Notes: generated by a model not told the origin, from the letters alone. Numbered from the stretch's first letter, positions 11,263-24,200 are shown. The stretch is DNA of 64,000 bases from Trichobilharzia szidati (GCA_944472155.2 OX235271.1:28590977-28654976); one strand, 5' to 3'. Numbers and translations are program-made.

Positions 11263-11699
11263 GTTTTATTGAAAGTAATGTTTTCCATATCTCTGGTATT
11301 GAGGTGAAACTTCACCACAGCTTTTCTTTTGATAACCGAAATTATTCAGATCACGTAAAATATGTAATCTGCTTGATGTCATGAACAGCGATTAGAAAAG
11401 CATTGATAATTTCATAATGCTTTATACTACTGGTTGACTTAAATAAGTAGCTAGAAGCCACTCTGAATTTCGGTGGGTTGAACTCATTTAACTCACTTAG
11501 CTGAATCAAATCAGGTACATCGCTGATGAGCTCGGCCACAAACGACAGAAATAGACATCTTGTGTTTAGATTATTCCAGTAATTTAACTAGCAAGCACTA
11601 CTGTTTGGTGTGAGTGGTTAGGACATGTGTTACGTATGCATCTCTAGTCATCGCCCTCCTCGACCAGAAATCTAGGCAACTTCGTCTTGTAGTTAGTTA
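11263..11699 (-). mobile_element. PLE-B C-terminal scrap and unassigned sequence
   Basis: 11262-11320 on minus resembles the PLE-B C-terminus (IPEIWK...LLSIK as in 21960-22020). 11320-11699 shows no gene. The block at 11430-11540 may be an old dispersed repeat. Confidence 0.35.
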
Positions 11700-12615
11700 C
11701 TAGTGGCCATCAGAATAATTTTCAAAAGTGAAGTGGTAGAGCACGTTGACCACTTCACTTACTTGGGAAGTACCATCAGCCCCAACGGGTTGATCTCCGA
11801 CGAAATCACAGCACGAATACAGAGGGCTAGTTTCGCATTTGCCAGTTTACGCCGTCTCTGGCGTAGACGTGATACCCAGCTATCGACCAAAGGGCGTGTG
11901 TACTCCTCAGTAGTCCGCTCCGGCCTCCTTTATGGCTGTGAGCGAGACCTGGCAAATGAGAGCGGAAGACATGAAAAGATTAGCTGTCTTTGATCATAGG
12001 TGTCTGAGTTCTATCTCCCGTGTGAAGTAGTAAAATAGGGTGAGCAATATTGAGGTTAGGCTTCAGTCGAGCGCTAAGTAAGGAGGGAGGGAAAATCAAT
12101 CGACGAGGCTGTGAAGCTACATCGACTAAGATGATTAGGACATGTGTTACGTATGCCTAGTCATCGCCTTCCTCGACCGATGGGCAATGTTAGCTGATAT
12201 AGGGTCAGGCTGGAAAGGAGCTAGTGGCAGTCAAACGAAAACATGGCACCAGTCAATGAAATCCACAACAGTTAGTCTAAGCCAGCCACATAGGAAGGTG
12301 TAGACTTCCTGACTGGTTGGAGTCCTCGGGACGGTTAAAATCAATGGTTGGAAACAATTGGTAACATGGCTCAAAATGGTTCTCAGTGGCGCAGATGCAT
12401 CCACTCCTTGTGACTCATGATTTCCAATGAAACTGTTTTGTTCTTCGTTATTACTATTCCTTTGTCTCACACCTCTATTTACTGTCTCTATTATGCATTT
12501 CTTCTAGTTTCTTCTCTTGCTTTGTGTGCTACATGGAGTGTGGTGACTTGAACTGCCGCATATCGGTGCAAAGTTCTATGTCGAAAACAGACAGACAGAC
12601 AGAGACAGAGTGGTG
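11700..12615 (+). mobile_element. RTE-B LINE 3' region
   Basis: The plus frame 11703-11993 encodes VEHVDHFTYLGSTISPNG, ITARIQRASFAFASLRRLW and VYSSVVRSGLLYGCE, the C-terminal thumb-side domain of an RTE/craniata-type LINE. A frameshifted continuation includes the KHGTSQ/MKSTTV region. The tail (12470-12615) ends in CAGA repeats. Compare 53813-55100 and 58800-59590. 5'-truncated just before the 'FTYLGS' block. Confidence 0.75.
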
Positions 12616-13264
12616 TACTGCTACTCATCTCAGCTACTCAGTAGTACATAGTTCTATGTAAATTTGCTTGCTTTCTTGATTACCGTCGATGGTATCAGGC
12701 CGCCCGCATAGTGTGGTCTGAATAATTTGGTCTCCAAAGGAAACTGTGGTAAAAAACTTCACCCCTCGAACCGTGTACACCTTAAATTATGAATTTGATT
12801 TATAGCGGCAACATCTCTCCCAAGTAGCTAGCTAGAAATCCTGGGACTTGAGCCGATTCGGCTCTTTAAGCTAAGTTGAAACTGAGTTCATACCTGACGA
12901 ACTCAACTCGCGAACGAGCGAAATGGCCACCTGGTGTTTAGATCACTTCTATATGAATAACGAACACTACTAGTTGATGTGAATGAGTAGTATAAAATTA
13001 ATCAAATCAGTATCAGTTAGATACAGCAAGATGTATAGATCATACTTCAATATAAGGATATTTTTGGAACTATCTATGAATGACACAACTGCCTTCCCTG
13101 ACGGTCTCAACTGTGATTGGTTGTCTTCGGATATCTTCTTATATCTGTGTTAATTTGTGCCACTATCGGTCGCTTTTTTTCGACCTAGTATTTAACGATT
13201 TGCAGCAGATATCATACAGGAACCAAAATAATCACTTCATTCATTATTATGCAGACAAATAGAA
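12616..13264. other. No gene recognised
   Basis: Unassigned sequence. The block 12830-12990 (gatcacttctatatgaa, gtgaatgagtag) resembles 24850-24920 weakly. Confidence 0.3.
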
Positions 13265-13645
13265 CCAACGCCAAAGACCGCAAGATCAACACCATCCATA
13301 AGGTAAATTCCATCAGTTGTAATAAACAGTATACTGGTTAAAGTGAACAAATCGAAAAACACAAAGTAACCATCAAAGGATACAACATGTTCTCTTTCAT
13401 GTCAATAAATATAGAGAATAATAATAATATTCATTTTATTCCAAACAATAATAATCACACAGATGATTACAAAATCCACTTTGGTTGGGAAAATGTCAAA
13501 ATTTTAAACAGTAAAAATACTGAAACTGTCAGGTATTTCGTAGAAGCCTAGTACTCGGATCACTCTTCACTCAACAGACCCACTAACGCAGATCAAATCT
13601 ATCCATCCACAAAGAACAAGTCCCATGCCATGAAGATTTAATTCC
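13265..13645 (+). pseudogene. Degraded PLE-D endonuclease
   Basis: Translation with frameshifts gives NKQYTG, IEKHKVTIKGYNMFSFMS and IHFGWENVKILNS, which align with the PLE-D endonuclease at 27926-28225 (CNKHYIGQ; HQFDWDNVKILN). The catalytic YIG is changed to YTG and stops are present. Short AAT-rich runs at 13415-13455 look like a small insertion. Confidence 0.5.
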
Positions 13646-14065
13646 AGGTGAATTAAAAGATCCATACTAGCACAGACTAACATAAAGATAAGGAAACCCC
13701 CTGAAAACAACTAGTTGCAGTCATGATAATCAGCGGAGACAGTTCACATTGAAGTAAGTAAGCACTGAAGATGTTGTCTAGAACAGCAACATAATATTCG
13801 GGATTAAATCACCCAGCTCCAAGAACATAATCACAGCAAAAAAGTTATCTAACATCACTACAAATCTTCTGCAATACTTCTACTCACACTGAAACCTACA
13901 GAATATAATTTGATCAATTAACCGTATGCGATTTCAACGACATAACTATGAAGACGATTTATAGTTTTTAGTTTTAACCTTCAGTCAAGGAAAATCCTTT
14001 TTCCATAGTGAAATTTTCACTGATTTACATATATTACTCCTAATGTTTCGTACATATATATATAT
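13646..14065. other. No gene recognised
   Basis: Nothing recognisable except a short TA run at 14055-14066. Confidence 0.4.
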
Positions 14066-14067
14066 AT

Positions 14068-14935
14068 CGCCGATGATATATGTCTGATTTTCCACAAACT
14101 GGAAGATATGCAAGCGAAAAGCAACAAGTTGGCAGAAGAAGCATCCAGAGAAGATAGGACTTCAGGTGAACATAGAGAAAACAGAGGTGATGAAGATTCC
14201 TGGCCAACACCACCAACAGCAACAACAGACAACAATCAGCCAGCATAAATGGGAGGAACCTGAAAGAAACAACCTCCTTCACCCACCTACCTACCTGGGA
14301 AGCATCGTTTCAACTACAGGCGGACGGAACTGACGAGGATATCAAAGCAAGACAAGCTTTCACTACTCTCAAGTCTGTGTGGAGGTCAACAGCACTCACC
14401 ATCAAAAGTAAGATCCGGATTTTCAACTCCAATGTGAAGTCAGTGCTACTTAACATACGGATCAGAGACTTGCACTGCGCGTCATAAAGAGCATCTCAAA
14501 CAAACTACAGACTTTCATAACAGTTGTCTTCGCTCAATACCACTCAAGATCAGATGGCCAGCCAGAAAAGATCAGCAACAGGGTGTGGTCTCTGGCAATG
14601 AGCGAACCAACACAGCAGGAACCGATTGTGAAACAAATAGGCAGGAAGAAATGGAGATGGATTGGCTGGCCATACTCTGAGGAAACAAACCATCAAGTGA
14701 CATCACTAGACATAACTAGCAATCACTCGAGTGGAACCCGAAAGGGAAGCGGCGAGTTGGTCGTCAGTGCAAGGGTAACTTGGAGGAGGTCATGTGAAGA
14801 GGAGATGAAAGCGTGTGGGCAGACATGGAGCCAGGTGAAGACTCTAGCAGAGAAGCGAACGCAATAGAGACGCACGGCTGAAGCCCTATGTTCCTCTAGG
14901 AATTAAAGGAAACAATAATAATAATAATATATATC
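14068..14935 (+). mobile_element. RTE-A LINE 3' copy
   Basis: Begins in the RT palm at an F(Y)ADD-type motif (ADDICLIFHKLEDMQAKSNK) and continues with frameshifts through the thumb (IKARQAFTTLKSVWRST), then QQEPIVKQIGRKKWRWIGW (frame 14583-14867) and the terminal ALCSSRN-type block. Ends in the RTE-A variant tail 'ttcctctaggaattaaagg' plus AATAATAAT at 14905-14930. Confidence 0.75.
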
Positions 14936-15850
14936 ACAACAAAATTAATGATCACTGTAGTAATCAGTCAAGCCACTTTCTTTATTCAAAATTATTTCTG
15001 ACATTGAACATTGACTCCTACCATACTTTTGTTTAAAAAATAGAATTGATGTCTTCGCTCCCTCCAGATTCTTTTATTACTATTGATTTCTGTACTTATA
15101 CTGCAATGAATGGACACTTCATTGAATTATACATACAAAAGACAATACAAATATGTTTAAACCACAAAAGTAGGGGAGTTCAACTATTGAAATTTCTGGG
15201 CAATCTATTTATTATCATAACTGAATTTTGTTTAAATTATATGTGTTGTTCTACATTATTTGTACATGCATTTAATTGTTTCCATAGTCAAGAGAAAAAA
15301 ACAACAACAGAATGACCAGTTAACCATTTCATGTTGATGAATGTATGTATAAGTGTACTTATTCCATACATTCCTATCAGGGATGAATATTTATTTTCTA
15401 AACAATATCTTTAACACAAACAAGGCAATAATATTTATTGTCATATATTAATTATAACAATTAATTCAATACAATTGGAACATTGATCAGTGGTTATTTT
15501 CATTATTATTATTATTGTTATTTTATCCATCCATCTCTCTTATTCACATACTTCCTTCTTAAGAGTGAAATGCTCAGAAGTACCAATAAGAAATAATGGA
15601 GGACGATAAGAAAAATAAACAATACTTTTACATTCATTCACATGATATATATTTGTTCTAAAAGATGTATATATATTTTGAGGGAGATATGAATTCGCTT
15701 TTTTAAACCGTCGTCTCAGTCGGTTCAATTAATATTGAATTAAAAAAGGAGTCCATTAAAAGTCAATTAAATGTAAGTCAAATCTTTGTGAATACTGTTA
15801 AAAGTTAAACAAAAGTAATCATAAGATGTAATCTCTTCTTCTTCCCAATA
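14936..15850. other. No gene recognised
   Basis: AT-rich, low-complexity intergenic sequence. The frames 15046-15315 and 15540-15728 show no domain or homology I recognise. Confidence 0.4.
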
Positions 15851-17113
15851 TTATTATTATTATTTACTTTATTCCAAAAACAGTACTTATAATACAGAAT
15901 GGAATTCTCAGTATTTGTCACAATATTGCATCTGATTTACTCAAAATATATATAAAATTAAAAATTAAAACAAAATTAATCGGAGGAATTTGTCCACATT
16001 TACGACATAAAGTCAAAAATATTCGAAGCACGAATTGAGATTATTAAATATAATAATAATAATAATAACAATAATAACAGTGAGTTTGTTTCAAACGGTA
16101 TTGTCGATTCAGTTTGGAAACTTTAGCATGTTATAGATTATTGGATCTAATGTTCTGTTGATATAGTATAGTGAGGGGAAATACAAAATTAACAGTTATA
16201 ATACAGCTTAAATTATGTCCACACTTATGAAAAAAATAAACAAAACGAAAAAATTGAGAGGATTATAAATATAAGAAATACAATAACAATAAAGTTTGAT
16301 GCTTTAAGGGTGAAGGAAATGGTTTATTTAGTGGTGCTAAGATGGTTAGTTAGTTCATGCCTGACACTATTTTCATCACATAAAGTACGTGCTAAATATG
16401 GTATAGTGGAATTTTTATACTTAGACGTACGTGCATAAATTCTTCTGAACAGACTTCTTGTTTTACCTGAGGAGACACAAGGTTGGAGCTGTGGGTAGAG
16501 TGGGTGCTCAGAGTCTGACAAAATTCCTTTAGCGAATTTGTTGCATGACATCAAGTGCCTATCAGTGACAATATCAACGATATGGCCCAATGGGATACCA
16601 CTCGTCCTACTGACAGTCTTCAGAGTTCTACGAAGTATGACATAGTCCTTTTTAAGCAATCCAGGAAAGAATAATGGTGAACAGTAAAGAAGAATAGGTA
16701 AAATACACGAGTTGATAAACTGTAAGAGGAGTGGTTGAGTTATGCCTGAGTGCCTTAACTTCTTAATGTAAAAAGTCAAACGAAATATTCTTTTAGAAAT
16801 CGCTAAGACATGGGAGGACCAGGATAGGTCAGAAGAGAGAATTAATCCAAGATACTTAACTTCAGACTTGGTTTCTATATCAGTATCATCGATTTTGCAA
16901 GGGTCATAGGAACCAACGGCTTCATTTAACTTTCGTTTACATCGGAAACTGAAATTAACAGTCTGACATTTGGAAGGATTAAGTTTAAGGCCGTTAGACG
17001 AAGACCATTTGCTAATTTCTGATAGAAAGTTGTTTATCTTAGTGCAGTCAAGCTGAGAGTTAACAGACATTGAAATAGTTAGATCATCGGCATACTTAAC
17101 AAAGTTCATTTCA
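15851..17113 (-). mobile_element. CR1/jockey-type LINE, RT C-terminal half intact
   Basis: The minus frame 17109-16324 (261 codons, no breaks) starts at NFVKYADDLTISM, the RT catalytic YADD, followed by SNGLKLNPSKCQTVNFSF, EVKYLGLILSSDLSWSSH, the thumb IKKLRHSGITQPLLLQFINS and the conserved YCSPLFFPGLLKKDY. Both catalytic Asp are retained. 5'-truncated exactly before the YADD. The 3' UTR runs to 15851 and ends in a TTATT-rich tail on +. It matches 60284-61625. Confidence 0.85.
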
Positions 17114-18030
17114 TTATTATTATTATTGGTATTAGCAGTAGTAGTATCACTTTAAGTTACACCACCAACTGATATCATTTAAACAACCATTGTAAACCAG
17201 AGAGTACTGGACAGATTTTTCATCCTAATTCGTGATCGTTCAGCAGTATTCATCCTTAAATCCACCGGAGATCGGACCCAAGGCTTTCGGGTGACTATTC
17301 GAGCCTAGTGACTATTCATTCAATGGAGTGGCATCAAGCCTCCCAATTTCGTCGGTAAGTATTTTTACTCGTATCTGACTTCATGGACTACATTGGCCAC
17401 GACTTCCAGATGGAACTACAAGCAGCTGCATCATGTAGTCAGTCACTAGAAAAGCTCGTATGCTGAATGTTCTGAGTGGGTAGTGATGAAGACTCCTAGA
17501 TTAAGATGAGCTAGCTGTCCAATACTGTCTGGTTTCCAGGGGTTCTATAACTGATGTTAGTTCGTGATCTAACATATCATTACTGCTACCATTTCCTTTG
17601 CTTTCCAAGTGGTAAATAGAGCCTCAGCAACACAATTCCATAGTACTCAAATCTCTACCGTAACAGTGAGTTGCCATCACAGTTGTCCACAAGCTTTCAT
17701 TTCGTCCACAAATAATCTTCTTTATGTCTTCAGGCCAACAGTAAATAGGTGTGTTGTGACTGAGATAATACTGGATTTGGGTTTGTTCTAATAATACTTC
17801 GACACAAAGTAGTAAGTAATGTACGCCTGATTACTCGGTTACTAATCACAAACTAAAAATACTAAAGATTAATTGCTCCGCAGAAAAAGCAGTATGACTA
17901 CAAATTACAGGTAATTATAGACAGTTATTTCAGAGGAACCAAAAAATTCCAAGTGTGAAATACATAAAAATATTTTCTTAGTAGATAGCGTGACGTCACA
18001 CTTAATTTATGTCAGAGTCAAATATATGGT
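17114..18030. repeat. Degraded SINE-4-like unit; otherwise empty
   Basis: 17230-17570 contains the family end blocks 'gctagctgtccaatactg' and 'ggttctataactgatgttag', a diverged SINE-4 3' end. No gene is seen. Confidence 0.35.
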
Positions 18031-19400
18031 TCAGCAAAGATATCTTTTCGGCGATTTCATTTTCAAAAGCTGTACAATCGCATTCAAATACATAATTTTA
18101 CATGGAGACAATTCTTGTTTGATTCTACATAATTACGACGGCGAATAAAAGGTGATAATTATTTCCAACTAGATATGGTTTATACGAGAGACTTAGAAAC
18201 AAAATTACACAGGATTAGAACGGATATCAAGTGTGTAAAAATGAGCATGGAAACAAAATTGAAATAATAATTTTCAACTTGAGATGTGAATTAGGAGGTG
18301 TGGATATAGATTACAAGAGCCTTAGAAACACAAAAATTGCACAGGATTAAGATATATATGTAAAATAGTTAATTTTTTTATTATTAAACGAATTATAAAT
18401 GTGAACAGGAAAAGCATGGAAACAAACTTAAAATAACTGTTTTAATAACTGAAAAAATGGGGTGAATCGAATGAAGACTGAGGGAGTAAGAATCACACGC
18501 ACAGCGAACGAAAAAGGATCAAAAAGGAAAAAGAGAAGGGAAGAAGAAAAAAACAAAAACGGAAGCTAAGGTAACATACCGAACTAGTTCCATGGTAGTT
18601 GTAGAGGTTGGACTAATTTCTTTTGAACACACAGCTCCGGCTTCTCGATGCATATTTCGAGGGCTTCTGCAGTACAGAGAAGTCGGAAACAAACTGCTTT
18701 CGGTAGGTTTCTGTTGACTTTGTAAATTACTTTGAACGAATCAGTTGAGATGTTGTGGGAGGTGTTGATCAGATGTTCAATAATGGCACTTCTGAATGAA
18801 CCGGTTCCTCCTCTTTGTAGACACGCTGGGTAATGTTCTCTAACACGTTTTGAAAGGACACGCATACAACGACCTATGTACCTATCTCCACATGAGCAGG
18901 TGAACTGGTATATGCACATTGAATTGGTCATATGCGAGAGTTTGTCCTTCGTGTTGTTTCGAAGTATTGTACGGCTGGAGAATGTCACTGTTAGTGCTGC
19001 TGCAGGGAAGGTCTTCTTTAAAGAGCTGCATATTCCCCTCTTCAGGATGTCGGCTACCAAACACACACACACACCTGTAATTCGTTGTAATCCCGTATAA
19101 TTTCTAAGTCTCTTGTAATCTATATCCACACCTCCTAATTCACATCTCAAGTTGAAAATTATTACTTCAATTTTGTTTCCATGCTCACTTTTACACACTT
19201 GATATCCGTTCTAATCCTGTGTAATTTTGTTTCTAATCCTCTCATAAAAACCATATCTAGTTGGAAATAATTATCACCTTGTATTCGCTGTCGTAATTAT
19301 GTAGAATCAAACAAGAATTGTCTCCATGTAAAATTATGTATTTGAATGCGATTGTACAGCTTTTGAAAATGAAATCGCCGAAAAGATATCTTTGCTGAAC
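18031..19400 (-). mobile_element. PLE-A copy with inverted pLTR arms
   Basis: The minus frame from about 19055 to 18584 holds the PLE-A endonuclease: LKRGICSSLKKTFPAA, MCIYQFTCSCGDRYIGRC, RVREHYPACLQRGG, and the same C-terminus as the copy at 5818. The 3' pLTR lies at 18031-18560. An inverted copy of its outer part sits at about 19080-19400, abutting the truncated coding end. The arms match over about 320 bp. The first codons of the longer frame (from 19198) are inverted pLTR, not protein. Confidence 0.8.
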
Positions 19401-20278
19401 TTCGTGTTCTCTTCTTTCTAATGTCCATATGGGTGTTTTCCACGATCTGAAATATATGGTTTACAGATCACGTGGGGAGCACTGACTCATAATATATCTT
19501 CTCCTGTCCCTAACCGATGCTTCTCATTCGTTATTCAGTAGATAGTCTCGCGTGTTTTTTCACTTTGAATTCTCCTCATTGTACGTCTAATCCATCTGCA
19601 TGTCTGACGAGATATCTGATCTTCAGCATAGAGTGAAGACAAAAGTTGTCGAAGGTCTACAGCAATCTGTGCCTAATTGAGTTTGAGGTATAAGTATCTT
19701 TAAAATGGAACAGAAATACTTACTCATACCATTTAACATTGAACGCCTTATTTAGCCCACATGTTGGTCATAATTATACACAATAATAACATAAGTGTAA
19801 CCATAAGACTTGCGACTCGAATGTAAAACGCAATTTTTGTAGAGATTTCAATAATATTTTAGTAAGTACTTGAAAAAGTCACTGCTAATGTTAAAAACTA
19901 TGGCGTCTAAACTTTATCCAGACTGAAAATGACTTTCAGTCAACGGTGATCGATAAATCAAAGTGAATGAAAATGACTTTAACGTAAATCCACATTTTGA
20001 AATGCAAATATTTGTTACCTTCCACTGACCTTAAGCAATTCACTTGAAAATGCAATAGAAACACTTAAGATGCTGCTACTGTACTGCGCTATTACATTAC
20101 TTCCAATCTAGATGAAGATGCAAAGTTTGTTAGGCCCTTCTCCTTTTTAAACTGTACTACTGCTTTTGATTCTATTTCTAGGAAACTTTCACTCAGCAAA
20201 CTGAATTCGGTAGGCACTGAGTCTTGAATGACGAGATGGTTGTCTTCCTATTTTTCAGGTAGGAAATAACACACCGTT
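19401..20278. other. No gene recognised
   Basis: Unassigned sequence. 20225-20280 may already belong to the following LINE, ahead of its RT frame. Confidence 0.35.
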
Positions 20279-21202
20279 TTGAATACGAAGTGCTCCACTT
20301 ATTTGCTTAAGGGAGATGTTGTGCTTCAGGGTGCTGTACTTTCTCCATTTCTTTTTTCGTTCTTTTTGTATGACCTACAGTATTCTTCTGAAGCTAATTT
20401 GATCAAATATGCTGATTACGTGACAACTCTTGTCTCGGTTGTTTCTGCATTAGATTCTTCTGATATGAATATTTTCCTGCCAGAGGTTAATCACTGGTCT
20501 TATTCAAATGGTCATAAACTGAACACTTCTAAATGTTACAGTGTAAATGTTAGTTTCAGGCGTAAACAAGACTTGCGTGGACTGATTCACTCCCATGGTT
20601 CTTGTAACATCGACGGCGCTGCGATAGGAAATAAGTAGAATATTACCATCTCTTGGTATCTCATTTTCTCTTTCAATCTTTGTTGGTCATCTCGTATCCT
20701 GTTGATTTCTAAGAAAATCTTTCCTTTGATTTATTACATAAATAAGTTGAGAATTTCTGGCATAAGTCAACCTCTTCTCTTACGGTTTATTAATTCATGT
20801 ATTCTCGCCATTCTTCATTACTGTTCGCCCATATTCTTCCCACGGTTACTCAAGAAAGACTACGTCATATTACGTAGAACACTGAAGGCTGTAAGCAAGA
20901 TTAGTGGCGGGCCTTTTACTGACCAACTAACTAACACTATTGTTGACAGACATTTTAATTCCTGCAAGCAGCTGGTTAAAGTCGTCTTGCCTGTTACTGA
21001 GTATCCTCTTGATTTTCAACCTTCTCCTTGTATCCCTTCTGATAAAACCAGAAGAAATTTCATAAGAATTTATACTCGTATGGTTACTGAATATAAAAGG
21101 TCAACCCTATCATATTTAGCAGGGGGTTTGTGTGAAGAGACAAATGTTAGAAAAGAACTAATAAACCTACTTTTTAATCTGTATATAAACAGTAAATTAT
21201 AA
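20279..21202 (+). mobile_element. CR1/jockey-type LINE, frameshifted
   Basis: The first frame (to 20638) carries QGAVLSPFLFSFFLYDL and IKYADYVTTLVS, where the catalytic YADD has become YADY. A stop at 20636 and a frame change lead into 20702-21202 with KLRISGISQPLLLRFINS and YCSPIFFPRLLKKDY, collinear with 15851-17113. The RT is dead by catalytic loss and frameshift. Confidence 0.8.
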
Positions 21203-21224
21203 CCAGAATTTGAATATTATTTTC

Positions 21225-21520
21225 TAGGGTGCAGCAGGTTGGGTGTGAGGACAAAAACTTATCAAAGATATTGGCTAGCGGTCGCGCTCTGTTTTGAATT
21301 GTCAGAAGTTGGAATTCATAGACTGGCCATAGGATCGGGTCCCAGTGGCTTACCTTGTAATTGGGAGGTCCTGGGATCGAACCCTGGCAGTGGGTGCGTA
21401 CCGACGAAAAGTCCCAAACTAGGACTAAACAGCTGTCCAGTACTCCCTGTCGGTTTTCCAATGGTTCTCTAACTGATGTCAGCTAATGATGAAATCCTGT
21501 AACCGATCAAATCCCTGCAA
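21225..21520 (+). mobile_element. SINE-4 (tRNA-Thr-like head plus hammerhead motif)
   Basis: Blocks in order: 'ggtgtgaggac' leader, tRNA-like segment with 'gtcccagtggctta' and 'gggatcgaaccctgg' (B box), then the hammerhead region at 21399-21440 (core ACGAAAA, stem II gtcc...ggac, 'taaa', ACAGCTGT, gtc). The core has lost C3, U4 and G8 and the GAAA is changed, so no cleavage is expected. Confidence 0.65.
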
Positions 21521-21549
21521 TCCAATATTTGAATTTCAAGCATAACTGA

Positions 21550-22025
21550 GTGTTGCTCATGATCATATCAAAGTATTCACATAGCTTTCAAACTTTGTTT
21601 ATATAATTCCATTTTAAAGACTCACTCAGCTCTGTAGGCTAAAGGTTGCTACTGACACAACTAAAGCAAACAGTATGATCTACAAAATACCTTGCAATGT
21701 CTCTGAGGTCAATCACAGAGTTGATGAGACCAGTAGATTGGAGGTAGTCAGATTATCGGAACATAAGAATTTACCTGGGTGTAGAATGATTGACTCCTGG
21801 AAGATGAATAGTTTAAAAATAAATTCAGCAAATACACTGCGTGCATTTACATACAATTACACAATAGGGTTGGACGCAGTTACACTTCTGAAAAGTAATA
21901 TAGGTAGGTGGAGGGAGAGGTTGATCATTGGATTTCTGTCCATCGAATCTACACGCAACACTTGCAGTAGGAATGACTCAATACCAGAGATATGGAAAAT
22001 ATTACTTTCAATAAAATATAAAGAT
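21550..22025 (+). mobile_element. PLE-B endonuclease remnant
   Basis: The plus frame 21675-22037 begins IYKIPCN, the GIY half of a GIY-YIG domain; the YIG half is degraded. It continues with RLSEHKN and the C-terminal GRWRERLIIGFLSIES...SRNDSIPEIWKILL. One long frame, but the nuclease core is damaged. Confidence 0.65.
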
Positions 22026-23046
22026 AAGATTGAATGACCAGTGTTGACGAGGTGTTCTATTATTGCACTCCTTATGCAGCCATTACTTCCTTTCTGCAGC
22101 CACGGTGGATAGTGTTTTTTGACCCTTTTTGACAGGATACGCGTTAACAGAGTACCGAGGAAACCCACTGAGTTCCTTTACTGTCGAGGGGTGCTTGCAA
22201 ATTTTTAATTCATGGAAAATTCCCATTCGAACATTAATAGACAGAAGACAAGTAGTTCAGCGAAGAGTCTCTTTCTGGGCCCATTACTAGCAGACTGCTT
22301 CATGGCAAGCCTCAAGAACGGCCCACTGAAATCAACTATTGACAATTTCCAACTGTATGTTAGATTTGTGAACGACATCTTTATTATCGGTGATGACGGC
22401 CACGATCTCAATCAGTTATTGCAAATATCCAACAAATGCCATCCAGCCACAAAGTTCACTCTTGAAATTGAAAACGAATCTAAAATCCCTTTTCTTGATG
22501 TTGAACTTACAAGGAGAGCTGACGGAACTTTAAGAAGGTCCATCCATAGGAAAACCACATGGAACGGCCAACTGACAAGCTTCTACAGCTGGGTACCAGT
22601 CAGTCGGAAAAGAAACTTAATTAGATCTCTTGCCACTCGCGTCCAACGCATCTGCAGCTCTGATACCATGGAAGAAGAACTAAACTTCCTGAAAGAAACC
22701 TTCATACAAAATGTTTACCCATCAAGATTCGTAGACAAAACATCAAACAAAACATCCAAAAGCAAGAAACAGCATCTGTGCCAAAAAAGATACTTTATAT
22801 GAACCTCGACTTCAAAGGAGATCTACTCAGTGACGTCCTTAGGAGGAGAATCTCCACCTCTTTAAGAAGAACTTTCTTTGCGGCGACATTGAGAGTAGTG
22901 TTCTCCAGTTGCCTGCTGATCTGCAGAAGCCTAAAATACAAGCTCCCGCACCTGACCACTTCTATGTGTTTATATCAGTTCACCTGTTGCTGTGGAGCCA
23001 GGTACATCGGTCGTTCAACGCGTATCCTGTCAAAAAGGGTCAAAGA
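22026..23046. mobile_element. PLE-A copy in twin-priming-like inverted layout
   Basis: 22200-23046 is on +: GPLLADCFMASLKN, LYVRFVNDIFII (YVDD-type motif changed to VND), KIPFLDVELTRRADG, a frameshift near 22790, then the endonuclease LYQFTCCCGARYIGRSTRIL up to KRVKE. The rest of the same domain, TRILSKRVKKHYPPWLQKG and IIEHLVNTGH, is on minus at 22147-22026. About 28 bp (TRILSKRVK) is present on both sides, as inverted copies. Inverting the inner segment would make the endonuclease collinear. Confidence 0.7.
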
Positions 23047-24200
23047 ATAAAGATAAGAAACGATGGAACTATATAAACAGTGTTTGAAAATTATGTGAAT
23101 TACTGGTTATGTTATGGACTCGAAAAATGTCACCAGTAAACAATACTGTATCACTTTGTGTTTTTATAGTGGAATTATATTCTACCACAATACCTTGCAT
23201 TCTATTCTTATATCAGCGAGCTATTCAGTTTTATTGTTTTCCGTAGAAATTAAACAAAGAATCATAACACATATCTGGCTTATCATAAACGATCATTACT
23301 GAAAGTAAGTATATCCACACTGACGATCGGATAAAGGAATAGAAGCAAGGAACCCTAATCTAGGCCTAACTCTGCCTCCTGATCCTAAACGACAGTCATT
23401 GTGGGTGGATACTTACAGTCACATGACAACATTTCAAATTAAAGTATACTGTTTAATATTCTTATGCTTCTTTGAACATCATTTTATGATTCCATCACAG
23501 TAATTGAATAGTCAGAAAGCTTGCCTTGTAACTTGAAGGTCTGCCTTTCGATACCTAACGGGAGCATCGATACGTACTCCTGAAGAGATCCAGTCAAGAC
23601 GAAACAGCTGACCAGTGCTCCCTCGTCTTCAACGCTTTTCTAAATGAAGTCGATTCGCGATCAATCTTGAAATTATTTTATGATTCTCGTGTTATTTACC
23701 TCATTTCACAGGTTTATTCTAATCAGAGAGTCCAGTGTCACTGTGTACTCTTTCGGTTGGAGGAGGAGTACAAACTTCGCCATTAGTTGATAACGTTCGG
23801 GATGATAGTGATATTTTGGTCTTAATTCCATTTTTCGAATTTGATTTCGGATATTTCATTGTCCAGCAAGATAACTCAATCAGCTTTAACTTGACAAGGA
23901 ATTGAAAGAATTCTAGGTGGTAGGAAAGTTTACACCTCATTTAGTTTGACTGATAGTGGTAGTTAAAGTAGTGAGAACTGAATTATAGTTTAGTTACACA
24001 TGAGAATTTCTGAATTGAAAGTTTGCTAGTCCAAATGTCAAGGTTGTCAAATTTTCACTGGTCATTTGGCTTGGGTTTCAGATAGTAAGAATCTATTTGA
24101 ATGGAATCTAGTTTGCATGTATGTTGTTGTATCCGTTGACTGTTGTTTCATGTCCATGGTGTACACTTTAGTCAAGGTACCTATCCTGAATATATTCCTA
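23046..24200 (-). repeat. Right arm of 1.15-kb inverted segmental duplication
   Basis: Reverse complement of 10112-11262. It starts with the PLE-B pLTR (23046-23210) directly at the end of the broken PLE-A and carries a SINE-4-like unit at about 23500-23690. That unit has a CTGAAGA core, but the cleavage triplet reads GAC, not NUH. The match ends at about 24200. Confidence 0.85.

Noticed and set aside
16324..17109. Stand-alone host reverse-transcriptase gene
   Set aside because: The frame begins exactly at the YADD with no start context and matches two other truncated LINE copies; it is a 5'-truncated CR1/jockey-type insertion.
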